Assembly: GCA_008973525.1 (NCBI GenBank)
Contig: WACJ01000095.1
Location: 744,001-808,000, forward strand
Length of the DNA stretch: 64,000 bases
From: Stenopsyche tienmushanensis
Taxonomy: Eukaryota > Arthropoda > Insecta > Trichoptera > Stenopsychidae
Direction: 5' to 3'
Made by a program: the position numbers and the translations under genes
The notes under the pieces: model-generated
What the model was told of the DNA's origin: nothing
Seen by the model: only the letters and a program-made list of their open reading frames with translations
Database searches by the model: none
Shown: piece by piece, positions 11,880 through 24,443 of the stretch
Position numbering within the stretch: the first letter of the stretch is position 1
How the letters are laid out: each line of letters opens with the position of its first letter

Positions 11880-13150
11880 TTAGATAAAGCGGAAAGAAAT
11901 GTCATTCATTTTTTGGTTGCGTCGTTGCCATCAGTTTGCCTCGGGTTTCTGTCAATTGAATACGTCAAGATTAGTGTCATTTTGAAGTTCTATTGTATAT
12001 CTTAATTCTTCAAATATTTTAATATTTTTTTAGTCATAGTGAAAATGTCCAAGCCAAAAATTGATGACACTCATTTGCGATCTTGTTTACTGTTTTTATT
12101 TGACAAAGGATCAAAAATAAAATAAGCTACCCAAAGCATCTGTGATACATATGGCAATATACTTAATATTCAAAAATACCATAAATGTTTCAAAAATTAA
12201 AAAAGTGGCGATTGAGAATTGAAAAATAAACCAAAATCAGTACAACCTCTAAAAATTGATGATGACCCATTAAATTCTCCGGTAGAATCTGATCTTCGAA
12301 AAACAATAAAGGAATTATCGCTAGACATTGGTTATCTCTGGTCAACAATAAAAGACTATTTGAAAAGACTCGGGGAAAAAACATAGACAGGGAATTTTGG
12401 TACCGCACGAGTTGTCATCAACGGTCTTGGAACAACGGATAACCATTTGTTCATCGCTATTGTCCAGGTATGAAATCGATCCATTTTTAAGAAGGATCGT
12501 TACTGGGGATGAGAAGTGGGTCTTCTACAACAGCCCGAGAAGGAAAAACAGTGGCTTTCTTCAATTCAAGTACCTGTTTCTACCCCTTGACCTTCATCAT
12601 CCTTGACAAAGGTTCTCCGTGTTTAGTGGGATTTTTTAGCGTAATTCAATATGAATTATTAAAACCTGACCAAACTGTCACAGCAGAGCTATACTGTGCA
12701 CAATTAGATAGGTTAAAAGCGGAAATGCTCAAAAAGCGATCAGTGCTAATTAACAACCAAAGAAGAATATTACAGCATGATAATGCAAGACCACATGCAG
12801 TAAGAATTACGCAGAACAAAATAAGGGAGCTGGATTTAAAAGTGCTGCAACATTCACCATATTCTCCTGACATTGCACCTTCAGACTATTATCTTTTCAT
12901 ATCATTAGAATATTCGCTTCGCGATAAAAAAATCACTTTTGTGGAACAAGTGAAAAATCATTTGGATTCTTACTTTAGTGGAAAACCGGCCGAATTTTAC
13001 GAAAGAGGCATTAAAAAGCTACCTAATCTGTGGAAGGCGATTATAAATAACAATGAAAATTATTTGACTGAATAATATTGTACAGCTTTTATTAAAATAC
13101 ATTTTTTCTCCAAATAATAAAAAAATGACATTTCTTTCCGCTTCAACTAA
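11880..13150 (+). mobile_element. Full-length mariner transposon, TA-flanked, inactivated
   Basis: This 1271-bp element is bounded by TA at 11878-11879 and 13151-13152. The left terminal repeat starts TTAGATAAAGCGGAAAG and the right one, read on the minus strand, TTAGTTGAAGCGGAAAG. They share AAGCGGAAAGAAATGTCATT and continue into T-rich sequence. Length, TA target and terminal repeats are exactly those of mariner elements. The transposase inside carries stops and frameshifts, so the copy could not move by itself. The well-preserved ends suggest moderate age. Confidence 0.92.
12045..13075 (+). pseudogene. Mariner transposase (DD34D), broken
   Basis: The frame starts MSKPKIDDTHLRS at 12045 and meets a stop within about 26 codons. 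The helix-turn-helix region follows with several stops. Around 12397-12540 the VPHELS linker (read as VVPHELSS) and TGDEKWVFYNSPRRK give the first catalytic Asp. A frameshift near 12560-12600 leads into the 3' half (open 12509-13075). That half has HDNARPH with the second Asp and SPYSPDIAPSDYYLF with the third, 34 residues apart, then a C-terminus ending WKAIINNNENY. The family cuts and pastes DNA at TA sites. All three acidic residues survive but the frame does not. Confidence 0.9.
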
Positions 13151-13152
13151 TA

Positions 13153-15363
13153 TTGATATAGCAGCATTAATATTACAGTGAGTGCATAATTCTATTAATA
13201 TTAAGATCTTAAGCATTAAATTTATAAATATTAATAACAATTTTTTTTTAATAATTGCATTAAAACAAACGTTTGCTACGGGAAAAAACACAAAGCATTC
13301 AAATAGTAATTGCTGTAGCCCCAACTTACGAACATATTGTGTATTTTTTATTTTAATTGTTTTTTGATTGACAGTGTAATAAACTTCATGTAGGTGTTAA
13401 TAATGTAAAATATTTTGAACTAGGGTATTGCTTAGCGATTTTGGTCACGCCAACAAAAGCGAGATCCTTTTATTACCCAACGGACCTCCGTCTAAACTTT
13501 TAAGAACGATGGAATTTCATTTTGTATTCCGCCACAAACCTTTTTTTAGTAGATGGCCGCTTGTTTTTTGTTTATCTACGATTCCCTGGAGCTTTTTAAG
13601 GAGCTTTGCCGCTTAAAGTTTAAGATATGTTTCCTTTCTATTATCCTGCGTAGGCGATGGAGGAAATGAAAATTCGGAACTCACCTGCGAAAAAGCGCTT
13701 AACAAAAGTTTCATAAACGCTAACTGTCGTATCGTACATTCTATATTAAAAAAATCTGTATTTATACTGAAATATATTTTACTCTGGAGCTTTTGGGGGG
13801 TTCCTGTTTATTTTCGACCTTATTTATTATTGCCGCTTGCGGTTGAACCGCTTATGAAGATATTAAATATTTTTTTCTGACACCTCTGGTTTTTCTTGCT
13901 TTCCAAGGTTTCTTGAACATTTTGGTTGGTATTTATCGTAAAATAGACACCTATGTTTATCATACTTGTTTCCACTTCATTTCGCTCCTATCGCATCGTA
14001 AGTCCTTTTTTATTTTCCACCCAAGATCTCATCGTCGATATTTCATGACGGCTATCCATATTCTTTCCCGAAATTCGTTCTAAGGTTTACTTACTTTTCC
14101 TTCGCTTATAATCAATATTTTTACTAAAGGGGAAAAATATGTAATTGAAACTAACAAATTTAGTTCACATTTCCTCAAAAGTTTAACCCAAATAATATTT
14201 CATAAATATGCCCTATATTTCTTTTAAAAAACATCCCCTGACCTTTCTTAACAAATAGGATTTCATATAAAAGTAAGAAACGTAGTTGAAAAAGTAATAT
14301 AAAGTATATACAGCAAACGAAAGATTAAGTCTACAAAGTTCCGCTAGAAACTTTTTCAAGAAAGCCTCTCCGGATAAACTACAGCCATCAACTTCAGAAG
14401 TACTTGACGTTACCACAAATGAACCAATTTCATCATCCATTGCAGTCTCTGAGAGTGACTATAAAGCTAACCTATTAATTCTCGGCCAAAACCAAATTCA
14501 TTCGAAGCTTTTAATCGATCTATTATACTAGAAATTAAATTCATTTTACCATAAATATATACCAAATACTACTATTGTCTGTGTAATCATCTTAAAATAG
14601 CTCTAGTTTCCATTTATAGCCCCACTATCTTATACAAAAGGCCACCTATCATTCTTGATAGCCCATCAAGGGGTGCATAATCTAAGAATAATCATCCCCA
14701 ATTATTGCTAATCGCTCATTGAATACATAATTTAAAACCCACAGCTTCCCCCAACACCATCATGAGGCAGTAATCACAAATTGCGAGGCTTCTCTAAAGC
14801 TTGTTAGTCGTTTGAATTACATGATGCCTTTGCCATTTTCCACGTGAGGCACTTAATTACTGTCACTTGTGTAATTTTAAGGATCGGAATTCACAGGAAT
14901 TGCAATAAAAGGATAACATAGGATATAAAGTATCTCTAGATTGTTTACATGATGCTCCCGGATGTCTAATGCATATTTAATACGTATAAACAAGACATGT
15001 GAATTTAAAGTGCAAATTATAACATATAACTGGTTATAAGACAATGTCAATATGTTTCTGCATTCAAGCAATTATTTCTGAAACAAATAGAATTATCTAT
15101 ATGATTAGCCCCCTAAATGTATCTTCTTTTTGTCCTTGATTTAAATGAAAGAAAACCGTATTTTCTTATAGACTTGTCAAATACTAATATTGAATTTGTT
15201 TTCTGATGAAAACAGAGTGTAATATACTAAACAGACAGATATACATATTATAAAAATAGATTAAAGTACATTTAGGAATTACATGCCATGTGCCAAAAAT
15301 ATATGGAGTGTAAGACTTCAATCGTCTATATAAAGTAAATATGATATATATATTGTATATTTT
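13153..15363. other. Stretch without recognisable gene
   Basis: I recognise no gene. Two parts are GC-richer and transposon-free: about 13430-14110, and about 14600-14890, which contains CCACGTG-like and AATTAC motifs. They are candidate conserved non-coding DNA. The rest is AT-rich. Confidence 0.35.
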
Positions 15364-16766
15364 TTATATTATGGTTACATTTTTTTGGTTATAGTTACGT
15401 TGATTATGTATGGCAAAAACACTTTGTATGATTATAGTATATGACAAAATGTTTCTTGCAAAACTTAATACGAATCTGTAGTCGATACTAAAAATATTTT
15501 TTGCCTTAATACGAAGATCTCCATTGCTTATCATCCTGGTGAATCTGTCCAGGATTATCAATTCAGAATCATCTAAAAAAGATATAACTGTCATAAAACT
15601 ACCTCTGAAAATTCTATTTGTAATTTAGTTAATTGACATGATTTACCACAATCTAATCTTAGTAGATTTTTACCTAAGATTTCCAAGGATTTTTTGATTT
15701 CGTGTTGTAATATTTCACAAACAGTTGTATAACAAAATACCCGCGTTATTTGGGAAATACCCCAAACAGTGAGTACAAAATTTTCTGAAAACTATAGAAA
15801 AAATGTAATAAAACAAGGTCTCAGGGATCGGACGTACGAACTTAAACATACAAACATTAAGAGTATTTTTTTACACATTTACAATAACCTACATTGCCAC
15901 TGACTTCATTGATTGCTCCGAGAAGACCACATAATAAATCCACTGTTGAAGTTATCAGCTAAAATGATCGATTATTAAATAAATACATATGAATTCAACG
16001 ATTTTCTTTTAGCTTAAAGACTTACATTCAATCCAAAATAATCATTGATACATATTTTAAGATCGACGAGTTGATTTAAAATCTTAATAAAATCCGACGT
16101 CTTTTTAATGTTATTTATTCCAATATATTTGCTGTGCCAGAATTTCACAATAAGTCCATCATATGGCTGAAATTCTTCACAGGATTTCGCCATTTGATTA
16201 TTCAACTCTTCAAATCTTCTCGCCAACATTTCGACTTGTATGATAAAATTCATAAACTCCAAATCGACAGTTAATGAACATATGTGAATTGCTAAATTGG
16301 ACAAATTCTGTATTTTCATTAAATCAGAAATGAAGTTGAACAACTTTGCAAATATAAAAATGGCATGATATGCAATCAGTCGATTTTTGCTGTGAAATCT
16401 TAATTGCAATTGTTGATCAACGCTTTTAAGTTTTCTTATGAAATATTCAGATTTATCAATACTTAAATATACACTATTCAACAATGTTAAAGCGAAGCAC
16501 GTTGTCGTAGAAGCAGTTGTTAAAATTTGAGTCAAATAGGATTTTAAATTTTCATCACTTTTTTGCACAAAATATACGGTGTAACAAATGTTAAATATTG
16601 AAATTATAATTAAAAACACAAAAACATAAATTTTATATAGAAAACCGATTTTAATAAAATTATTATTGACTATAGTAATTTTTTTAAGACCAAATATAGA
16701 ATTTATCAATTTGAAGTCGTTCACAAACGATACAACACCACCTTCTTGTTCCATTTTATTTTTCAA
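15364..16766 (-). CDS. Insect gustatory receptor family, four exons
   Basis: Minus strand, join 16766-16026, 15958-15893, 15791-15674, 15572-15364: 1134 coding bases, 377 residues plus stop. Exon 1 ends AAT then GTAAGT; introns of 67, 101 and 101 bp end CATTTTAG, TTTCTATAG and CTTTTTTAG. Exon 1 encodes four hydrophobic segments (about residues 41-65, 81-103, 130-149, 158-178). Exon 2 adds STVDLLCGLLGAI and exon 3 VWGISQITRVFCYTTV. Exon 4 carries FSIDYRFVLSFARN then LSYTIIIQ, aligning with the IDY...TYxxxxxQF signature at the end of insect gustatory receptors. Length and seven segments fit a ligand-gated chemoreceptor channel of sensory-neuron membranes; the ligand cannot be inferred. Odd points: Ser replaces Thr in the TY motif and one spacer residue is missing. 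ATG at 16754 (MEQEGG) is an alternative start. The intron 2 boundaries are the least certain. Confidence 0.85.
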
Positions 16767-17352
16767 AATGATTTCAATTAATAATACAAATTACATAATG
16801 GATTTCCCAACACACATTAACAATCAATCAGTATGATCAATATTGGCCAAGTATAACCGCAACCATATTAATTAAAGTGCTAACAATTTCCCACCATAAT
16901 GGATTAAGACTATGATATTCTGAAAATTACCCAATTAATAAAATGCCTTGTGAAATGATTATGTAACTGAATGCAAATTAATTGATTAAAAGACCTGCCC
17001 TACTTTATAAATAACGTATATGTTGTCCAACTTTGTTATTTTTCATTTGAATATTTAACTCAAATATCAAAGATTTAACTAAAAAAACTCTATTTTTAAT
17101 ATTATTTGACGTATGATTTTGTTAAAAGTTCTTCATAATAATGGCAGGATTATTCTAGAGCAACATGTTGTAAATAATTGAATAAATGTAAAACTATTTT
17201 GCTTGTAAAAGACAAATCTTTTATGATAAGAGCTCGTATCGTAATAATAGATTGTCCAGTTAGAAATGTCGTTTTATAAATGAAAGAGTTAAATTCAAAC
17301 AAAAAATTAATGAATCAATTTCATCCATACAATTATTCTCCTTCAGTAGATG
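16767..17352. other. Upstream flank of the receptor gene
   Basis: AT-rich DNA 5' of the gustatory receptor on the minus strand. I cannot identify a promoter with confidence, and I see no other gene or transposon. Confidence 0.3.
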
Positions 17353-17598
17353 CAATTTTTTCCTATCTATTTAATATTTTTTTAATTCCGGAAGATTAAA
17401 ATTCAACGAGTTTTCATATAAAATATTTTTCGATTCCTCATTTCATCTCTTATGTATTTATATTTTCTCCCGATAAATAAATCTGCATCGATCTAAATAA
17501 ATGATAATCGGAAAGATCTTGTTCAGGATGATAAGATGGATGCGGAATCGTTTGCCAATCGAGTTCCTTTGATTTGTTTTTGATCATCTTTGATTTAT
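17353..17598. repeat. Dispersed repeat, copy A
   Basis: It aligns with 39717-39879. Shared blocks are TTTAATTCCGGAA..TAAAATTCAACG, ATATAAA.TATTTTT..GATTCCT, TTTCATCTC, GCGGAATCGTTTGCCAATCG and GTTCCTTTGATTTGTTTT. This copy has about 80 extra bases (about 17456-17535) that copy B lacks. I do not know the family; it may be the edge of a larger element. Confidence 0.65.
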
Positions 17599-17746
17599 AA
17601 CCTGGCCTCTTCATACTCAACGCCACTTTTAAACTTTCTAATTGTGAACAATAGATCTCCCTCGTTATGGTTTGATCATATGGAATGACTTCACGGTAGA
17701 CTATCCCTTTGGAATTTCATTGTGCATTTAGAAGAGCTATTTTTAC

Positions 17747-17930
17747 TGTTAGACCCGCTCAAGGGGTTGGTTTCTTTACCTGCCCTTTTGAAACCCACTG
17801 TCGATGCATTTTTAATTTGAGTACAACATCCACTTTTCATCTTCAGTCACAAGATAGTGTAAAAACGGTTGTTTCTCCTCTTTATTAATTAAATCATGAC
17901 ACGTACACTTGCACACATCTCTTGTTATAT
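17747..17930 (-). pseudogene. Mariner transposase mid fragment (copy 1 of 3)
   Basis: The minus strand encodes KEEKQPFLHYLVTEDEKWML, the block around the first catalytic Asp of mariner transposases, usually TGDEKW; here Gly has become Glu. The same segment occurs at 37354-37527 and 40803-41010, all starting close to the same point (GTTAGA..CGGTCGAGGGGTTGG on the plus strand). The rest of the transposase and the terminal repeats are missing. Confidence 0.65.
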
Positions 17931-19955
17931 GGTCTTTCCTAACTTTTTCAAGTGTATTTGAATACTTTCCGGAAGTATTTATAATTTATATATTTATTTT
18001 AACCCCTATAAATGTCCTTAATTCACATTCGTTGATATTTTTCTTATCGTGCCAAATGAAATATTTCTTCAATGGATTTTTAGCTATTACTTTTAACACT
18101 TTAACTTTTAAAAAAATACTTCTACAAATGTTGAATTTCTTTAGAAAAGTTCTACCATAAACCATTTTTATATGCAATAAAATTAGCTGTTTGCAATAAA
18201 ATAGTCACACAGACAAAGAAAAGCAAAAAGACATTTTAGAAAAAATGTCTAGACGTAATAGACATAGGATCTGTCACTAACAAAACAGATGTCCAATACA
18301 TCTAGAGGGCTTTTCAAAGGTTAAAAGACCAATCAATGCTCTGGATAAACGAAATCTACTATGTTATAGTAAAAGACATTTACATAAATGAATGTCGATG
18401 ATTGTAATAAATAATGACATTACTTCGTACAACCCCCTTCCTCATACTTTTATATGGAAAAACTTTCATATTATGACATCATGTTTATCGCTGTTAAATC
18501 ACGTTAATGATTTTTGATAGTCTCTCCGAAACAACAAGCCTGAATAATGTAAAGTTGTTTACAAGTTCAGTCGAAGTTTTCGGTTTATGTCATTCGTAAA
18601 ACTTCTCCGAAACCACTTCCCATGCCTTAAGTACTATGTAAATGTAATGGACACTATTGTACACTTGTCAATATTTGAATATAAATAGCGTTACTTTACG
18701 TCGAAAGCCTTGGGATATTGATTTGTCGTTCTCGAGTAAAGTTCTTATGGGGCCCACACCACCCCCAAGGAGCCATCGGTGGCCTAAATCAAGATGTCAT
18801 ACTGAATAGAATTAATATACGTGTAATCAATTACATCTTGTGAACAAATCTATTTTCGACGTAAACGCTATTACACTTTCAAATTAACATACCGCGCTTT
18901 ATGTCGAGGGTGGGTGTTAACACGTTGTGGTGGAGCTCTTACATTCATAAGGTTTGTTTAAGATGCGTGTTACAATGGCGAATGAGTTCTCTTCGAATTA
19001 TGGAAGTTTGTTGTGTATTCTGATACCTGTGAAGGCTAAACTTGATCAGTGCCAAAGAAAGTCGTTTAAAATGGAATAACATAATTCATTATGTGAACGG
19101 TAATATGAATAATAGAATTTGACACGTCTTTTGATGTATTTTTTTTTTTTGTTGACAACATCCCGAAAGCCCACCACCTTACAAGGTGACAAAAACAACT
19201 ATTTTTGGAACAATTCTAAGAAAACAGTTTCCTTCAATATGAGCATACTATCTTAAAGCCTCAAAAGCGAGTTCATAATGTAAATTATTAGTTGACTTGT
19301 TAGTTTGGATGGATCTTGTGTACATTTCAAGAGTTGGAAGGTCAATTATTTTGCTTAGTTTGAAACAAGATTAAATTTCCTTGTTCAACCTGAAAATTCC
19401 TACAATATTCTATTCATCAAAAATGAAATGTATTCAAAGCATCAATTGAATATTTTAAAAGCTGTTAATAAACTTCATATTAAAGATTAAATTTATATTT
19501 AAATTCATACATGATTTCGATACAGTTTATAATTTAATATCAAATTGAAAAACAAATATCATGTATATATAACAATGATTGGCAGAAGGGGAACTGATGA
19601 CGCAAATTCTCTTGGAATTGATATCAGTGATAATTCAATATTCAGAAAATTATAGTATAGATAAAAACTATGAAGTTTGATAAGCATTTTACTCTAATAT
19701 GCATGCAAATTGAAACCTTGTAAAAATGACAGAACTCATTAAAAGTGCAGCATAGTTCAATCCTTCAAAGAATCATTTCGATAGATTTTGAATAAGATCA
19801 ACAATAAATCAATTAGTCAGGGAAGTAAGAAAGACGATAATTTAGATAGAAGCAAAAAAATTTAGATTAGACTGAATAATAAATTTAATATTTCTAATTA
19901 ATAAATAAGTTCTTTCCACTGAAAAACACTATAATATGCAGAACTTTGAACCTCT
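17931..19955. other. Stretch without recognisable gene
   Basis: I recognise no coding signal or transposon. Bases 18229-18250 form a small palindrome (AGACATTTT, spacer, AAAATGTCT), with further AGACAT or ATGTC units just downstream. A T-run lies near 19140. Confidence 0.35.
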
Positions 19956-20110
19956 TTTTTTTCGGTTCAGTTCCAAACCATCTATATCGCTTTGGTAGCA
20001 GTCTTCGATCAGAAAAAATGATATTTTCAAACCGGTTCAATTATGGTTTTTATTCCGGCAGAAATAATAAATTTACTGGTTTTCGGTTCATTTTCAATTT
20101 GAAGCTCGAA
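19956..20110. repeat. hAT-like terminal repeat sequence (copy 1)
   Basis: The segment is built of repeated CGGTTCAGTTCC, AAACCGGTTCAA and GGTTTTCGGTTCATTTT units and resembles 63930-64000 (CGGTTTAGTTCC and CTGGTTTTCGGTTCACCTTC). Runs of GGTTC/CGGTT units are seen at the ends of some hAT elements. The family assignment is tentative and I see no transposase nearby. Confidence 0.4.
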
Positions 20111-23100
20111 AACATTACATTTTAGGCATTCGATCTCTTATTTGAGCATAATAGATACTGCTTCGTATTTGGTTTTATATTTTAATTTATTCAAGCGTTC
20201 CCATAGAAGCCCAAATGACAAATCAGCTGCATCTTATTGTCTTTTTTATCAAGTTTCTATTTAAATATATATATATATATTACTTTTATGCTGCTTTAAT
20301 AAATAAAATATCAGAGGGACTCAAATTTGTCACGGACAATTTCCAGTTATTACAGTAATACGTACAAAATTTGGTCAAACTGATTGAAGGGCCTTAATGA
20401 GACTTTCAATAGTATTATTAAATACCCAAAACGATATCTCATGTCGATAGAATTGGACCAAAAATTCGTACGAATATTTCCCTTCATCCATTCCAATTAA
20501 GCCAAAACGAGCGATTTATTACGGTCTAGCAGTGATGTCCAAACGGCAAAGAGGCTTTATGCGATTAAAGATATTAACTTTGAGGCACCAAGTATTTACC
20601 TTTAGTTAAACCGGTATTGATAGGTGCTGTCCGTTGTCTTGTGTGTCCAATAAGTCTGCGGCGAAGGCTTTTAGTAACCTTCACCTTTGTTACCTTGCCA
20701 AATTAATATGGACAGTTACTTCAATATTCATTATGAATACCAAATTCTACGCTGAGGGATCTATATGTATAGTTAAATGGGGGTATTACCTTTGCAGGAA
20801 GCTTCGGCGGAATTAGAATGAACTTTCCAAAGCTCTGCCACTTTCCGCTCGTTCAAAGCAATTTGAGGATGAACCACTTGTTATAAATCCATGATGTATT
20901 TATTTGTACTATCCATCCAAAAGATAACGAGTTCATTAATAATAAATCCCAAATATAATTTCTCTTAAAACTATAAAGTGATTTGAATGCAGTTCCCAAA
21001 CAATTTTCGCGTTTATTAAATTTTTATTTTTAAGGTTCAGTTTATCTTCTCTTTGCGCGGGTTTTTATTGCTCGATTTTGAAATAACACGGCCAGGAAAT
21101 TATTTGCAAATAAAAATATTCATACTAATAGTCTTTGGTACGTATTTTCTTTGCAAAAAGAGAATCAAGTGAAAGTTTTTCTTAAAAAAAAAATTGTAAT
21201 ATAATTCTGTAAAATAATTTTCAGTATCATCTACAATCTTTCTCCATACTTTGGGATATCTTTATAAATCTTCTTCTGGGAAATTCTGGGAAATATCAGA
21301 CAAATACGCTGAATGCAATAGAACTTCATAATCAAGCTTCCTGATTTTTCCTGGATGATAAAAAACATTTTGTAAAAACCGGCTTTGGTTTACGATAATC
21401 TGATTTTTTGATCCCAATACTATTTTGCTGTAATAAACTGCCCGAGAATTTAAAAATACCCAAATGAATATTTTATATTTTATCTCACTAAAAATAAAGG
21501 AAAACCTTTTTCAAAGTGAATGATTATCGAGGGTTAGAAATAGGTATCTTGTTTGTAAAAAGCCTAAATAGGACTAGGGAAGGTTTCGTGTAGAACCCAA
21601 GATGGTCAAAATTATCTTTTGCATGTGACCAAAGACAACTAAGTCCAAAGTTATAAGAATCTTATCCCAACATGAACTATTATAGTTTTAGGAGTTTATG
21701 CTTATATAAGTTAGTTTGTATTTTAACCCCTGTTGTCTTTCAAGTCGACAAGGTCCAAAGATAAACTGATGCCAAATATCATATTTAGAAAAAAATTTTC
21801 TGCTGCACATCATAATAATTTTAAGGATGTTATAAGTATAATTTTATATTCACTTTTATAATAATACGAATTTATTATGGTTTTTGACATATTCATAAAT
21901 ATTATAATCTTTAAGCTCATATAAGCCCAATTATTTATACGATTAGACACAATTAGTGCATTAAAATTTATGAATTAAAAATTCGTCAGCTGTTAATGTT
22001 CATTAAGATCAATGTATTATTTAGACTAAAATTTTGAATATTTTAAAAATAAATTAGCCTTATTTTACAGTTTCATTTTGTGTTTATTTACATTAAAATC
22101 GCATTTTTTTTTTATTCTAGTACTTATACTGTCCGAGTTTCATTTTGACATTAAGTTCATTAAATAGTTTTATCATTGATATTGCCTTTCATATTGGATG
22201 AAATCATACGCTTGAAATTTTATAAACAATATTTCAGTTGTAAAACACGGATTGAGAGCTTATGCTTGGAAAGCATGCACAAAGCCATTACTCTATATCT
22301 TAGAATGCTCCATATTCGTATTGTACGTTTCCGTGGCCATCTTAACACGTTTCGAACATAAACTCATGCAAATATGCTACCACTATAAGACGTCCATTTT
22401 AAAATTAGACGGGGATAAAATGAGCTTCAGACGTACACAGAGTCTAAATTATGTTATTCCATTAGTGTATAAATTCATATCGAGTCGTATTTCATATTGG
22501 AGTTGAAGATTAATGCATTCCATATGATATTTTGGCAAGTATTATGCATATTCTCAAAGATAAATTTAAGTATTTTATTTCTATTTTTAAATGATTTGAT
22601 TTAAATGGGTCAATATTTTTAGCATTGGATGCTGTTTACGTCTAAAGATTCAACCCTTCAAAGATAACACATCCACGATATCAAAGAGGCACTCAACGGT
22701 AGCTCTACCTTTCTATATATATAACATGTCGTACACGCAAAAAGGCCCTATTTGTTGTTTCGTCATTTGCTAAAATTTCATGTAAAGCCTCTTTTGTAGA
22801 AACCAAATGAACGAGCTTCCAGCAAAGAGTTAGCAACTAAAGTGGGTCGAGATGACTTAAAGTCGGCAAATTTTCAGAAGTGGGCGCCCCCCAAGTGTAA
22901 AGTCAATTCTTAACGCTCAAATAAATAGCAAACGAACAACTTCATAATCAAGTAATTTCGCAGCAAAAACTTACCCTTAATTCCACCTCTTTGTAGTTTT
23001 CCTCCTCCGAAGTGTCGACTAAAGAAATGTTTACATCCCGGGGAATAACTTTTATTATTGTGGATTTTCATGGAATGATTAATGAGTTCTTCTTGTATTG

Positions 23101-23441
23101 CAAGAGATAAATTCGCAAATATTCGTCCGTTTCGCCTTAGTTTTTTGCATTGAATTTTAAAATTGTGTCATTTAAAAGCAACTTTATTCAAGCAAATCAT
23201 ATGCTAAAAAATAAACTAATCGTAATTTTAAAAAACAGTATAACATTAAATAATTTTAAATTTATTCGATTATGTTGGTTAAATCTACGAGAAACTCAAT
23301 AAATATACAAAATATGATGAATTATATTAAAAAAAACGATTTTAATTGGATGTAATGATTTTGTAGAAAGATTTGAAGAGAGTAAATAGGAGATCGTTCT
23401 CATTCTGACAAGTTAAAGCCCAAGTGCAACTTATATATATA
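20111..23441. other. Long stretch without recognisable gene
   Basis: AT-rich DNA. There is a TA microsatellite at about 20265-20281. Frames open at 20634-20816 and 22176-22506 encode nothing I recognise. No transposon ends were seen. Confidence 0.35.
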
Positions 23442-23699
23442 CAGAGTGCAGCAACGAAACTTCCTTATTTAAAATACGCGCACCCTGAAAATAAAATTAT
23501 TTATAAAATTGTAAATTGACACTCAATTAAAATAATAAGATCTAAAGTTTTTTCTCATATAACTTTAGAAACGATCATATAAGAATTTATCTTTAATTTT
23601 CTCTCTGTAACATGGAAAAAATAATTAAACTAATATCTCCTATACGGTTAGTATTTTTCATTTTTTTCTTAAATAAGGTAGTTTCCCTGCCGTACCCCA
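23442..23699. mobile_element. 258-bp Tc1/mariner-type MITE
   Basis: It is bounded by TA on both sides (23440-23441 and 23700-23701). The left end reads CAGAGTGCAGCAACGAAAC and the complement of the right end TGGGGTACGGCAGGGAAAC. Both continue CTTCCTTATTTAA or CTACCTTATTTAA, giving about 23 matches in 31 positions. The interior is non-coding. TA target, short length and inverted ends fit a non-autonomous Tc1/mariner derivative. Confidence 0.7.
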
Positions 23700-23701
23700 T
23701 A

Positions 23702-24441
23702 TGTTATAACATACACACATACCCCACAAACTTTACAAATAAAGTCTTCCAAATATATCATCATATTCTGGTCTAAATATCCACCCTTGCAGGAGTTTGC
23801 ATATAATTTCAACATATTATATTTATAATACATTTGAATCAGCATCATTTTAAATTGGTATCAGCATATCAAATTAAATAAAAATATATTAAATTATCAG
23901 CTTCCCCACACAAAATAAATTATTATCCTAAATAATATTTCTTCATCAAATATTCACTACTGTCCGAGTTTCATTTTGATATTGATAAAAACAGATCCTA
24001 TGTACTTATTATTTATAAATTAATATTTATTAACAAACATTTCATAAACTAATGAAATCAAAAACATAATGATCCAAACATAATTGTTATGTTTTACATT
24101 GAAATTATTAATATTATGATTTATCAGCATATTGAAGAGGTACAATGGAGGTAATTTGGTAATACTTAGTCTGGCTAAATTTGTATAAGCACTGAATTCA
24201 ATATTATTTATTGAAGTCTATAAGCTATCAACGTAAATGTAAATTCATTTTATTTTGCTTGAAATTCATTCTTGATATTATTATTTGAATACCAGATCGA
24301 TTTTCTTTGATTTGATTATTTAGAAATTAATGGAGGATTGTCTTTAAAAAATGATGCATATTTAATGCAAATAGTTTCAGAAAATAAGTTTTATCTCCTG
24401 ACGGAGTTTTAAACTTTTTTTATTGGAATACAGTGTTAGTA
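23702..24441. other. Stretch without recognisable gene
   Basis: Very AT-rich; I see no coding, RNA or transposon signal. Confidence 0.35.
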
Positions 24442-24443
24442 TA

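Noticed and set aside
13019..13324. 101-codon minus-strand frame
   Set aside because: It overlaps the mariner 3' end and terminal repeat on the opposite strand; no motifs.
15364..15594. A stand-alone 76-codon gene starting MTVISF
   Set aside because: The part before 15572 has no family similarity and ends in a good acceptor; from 15572 the sequence is the gustatory receptor C-terminus, so it is exon 4.
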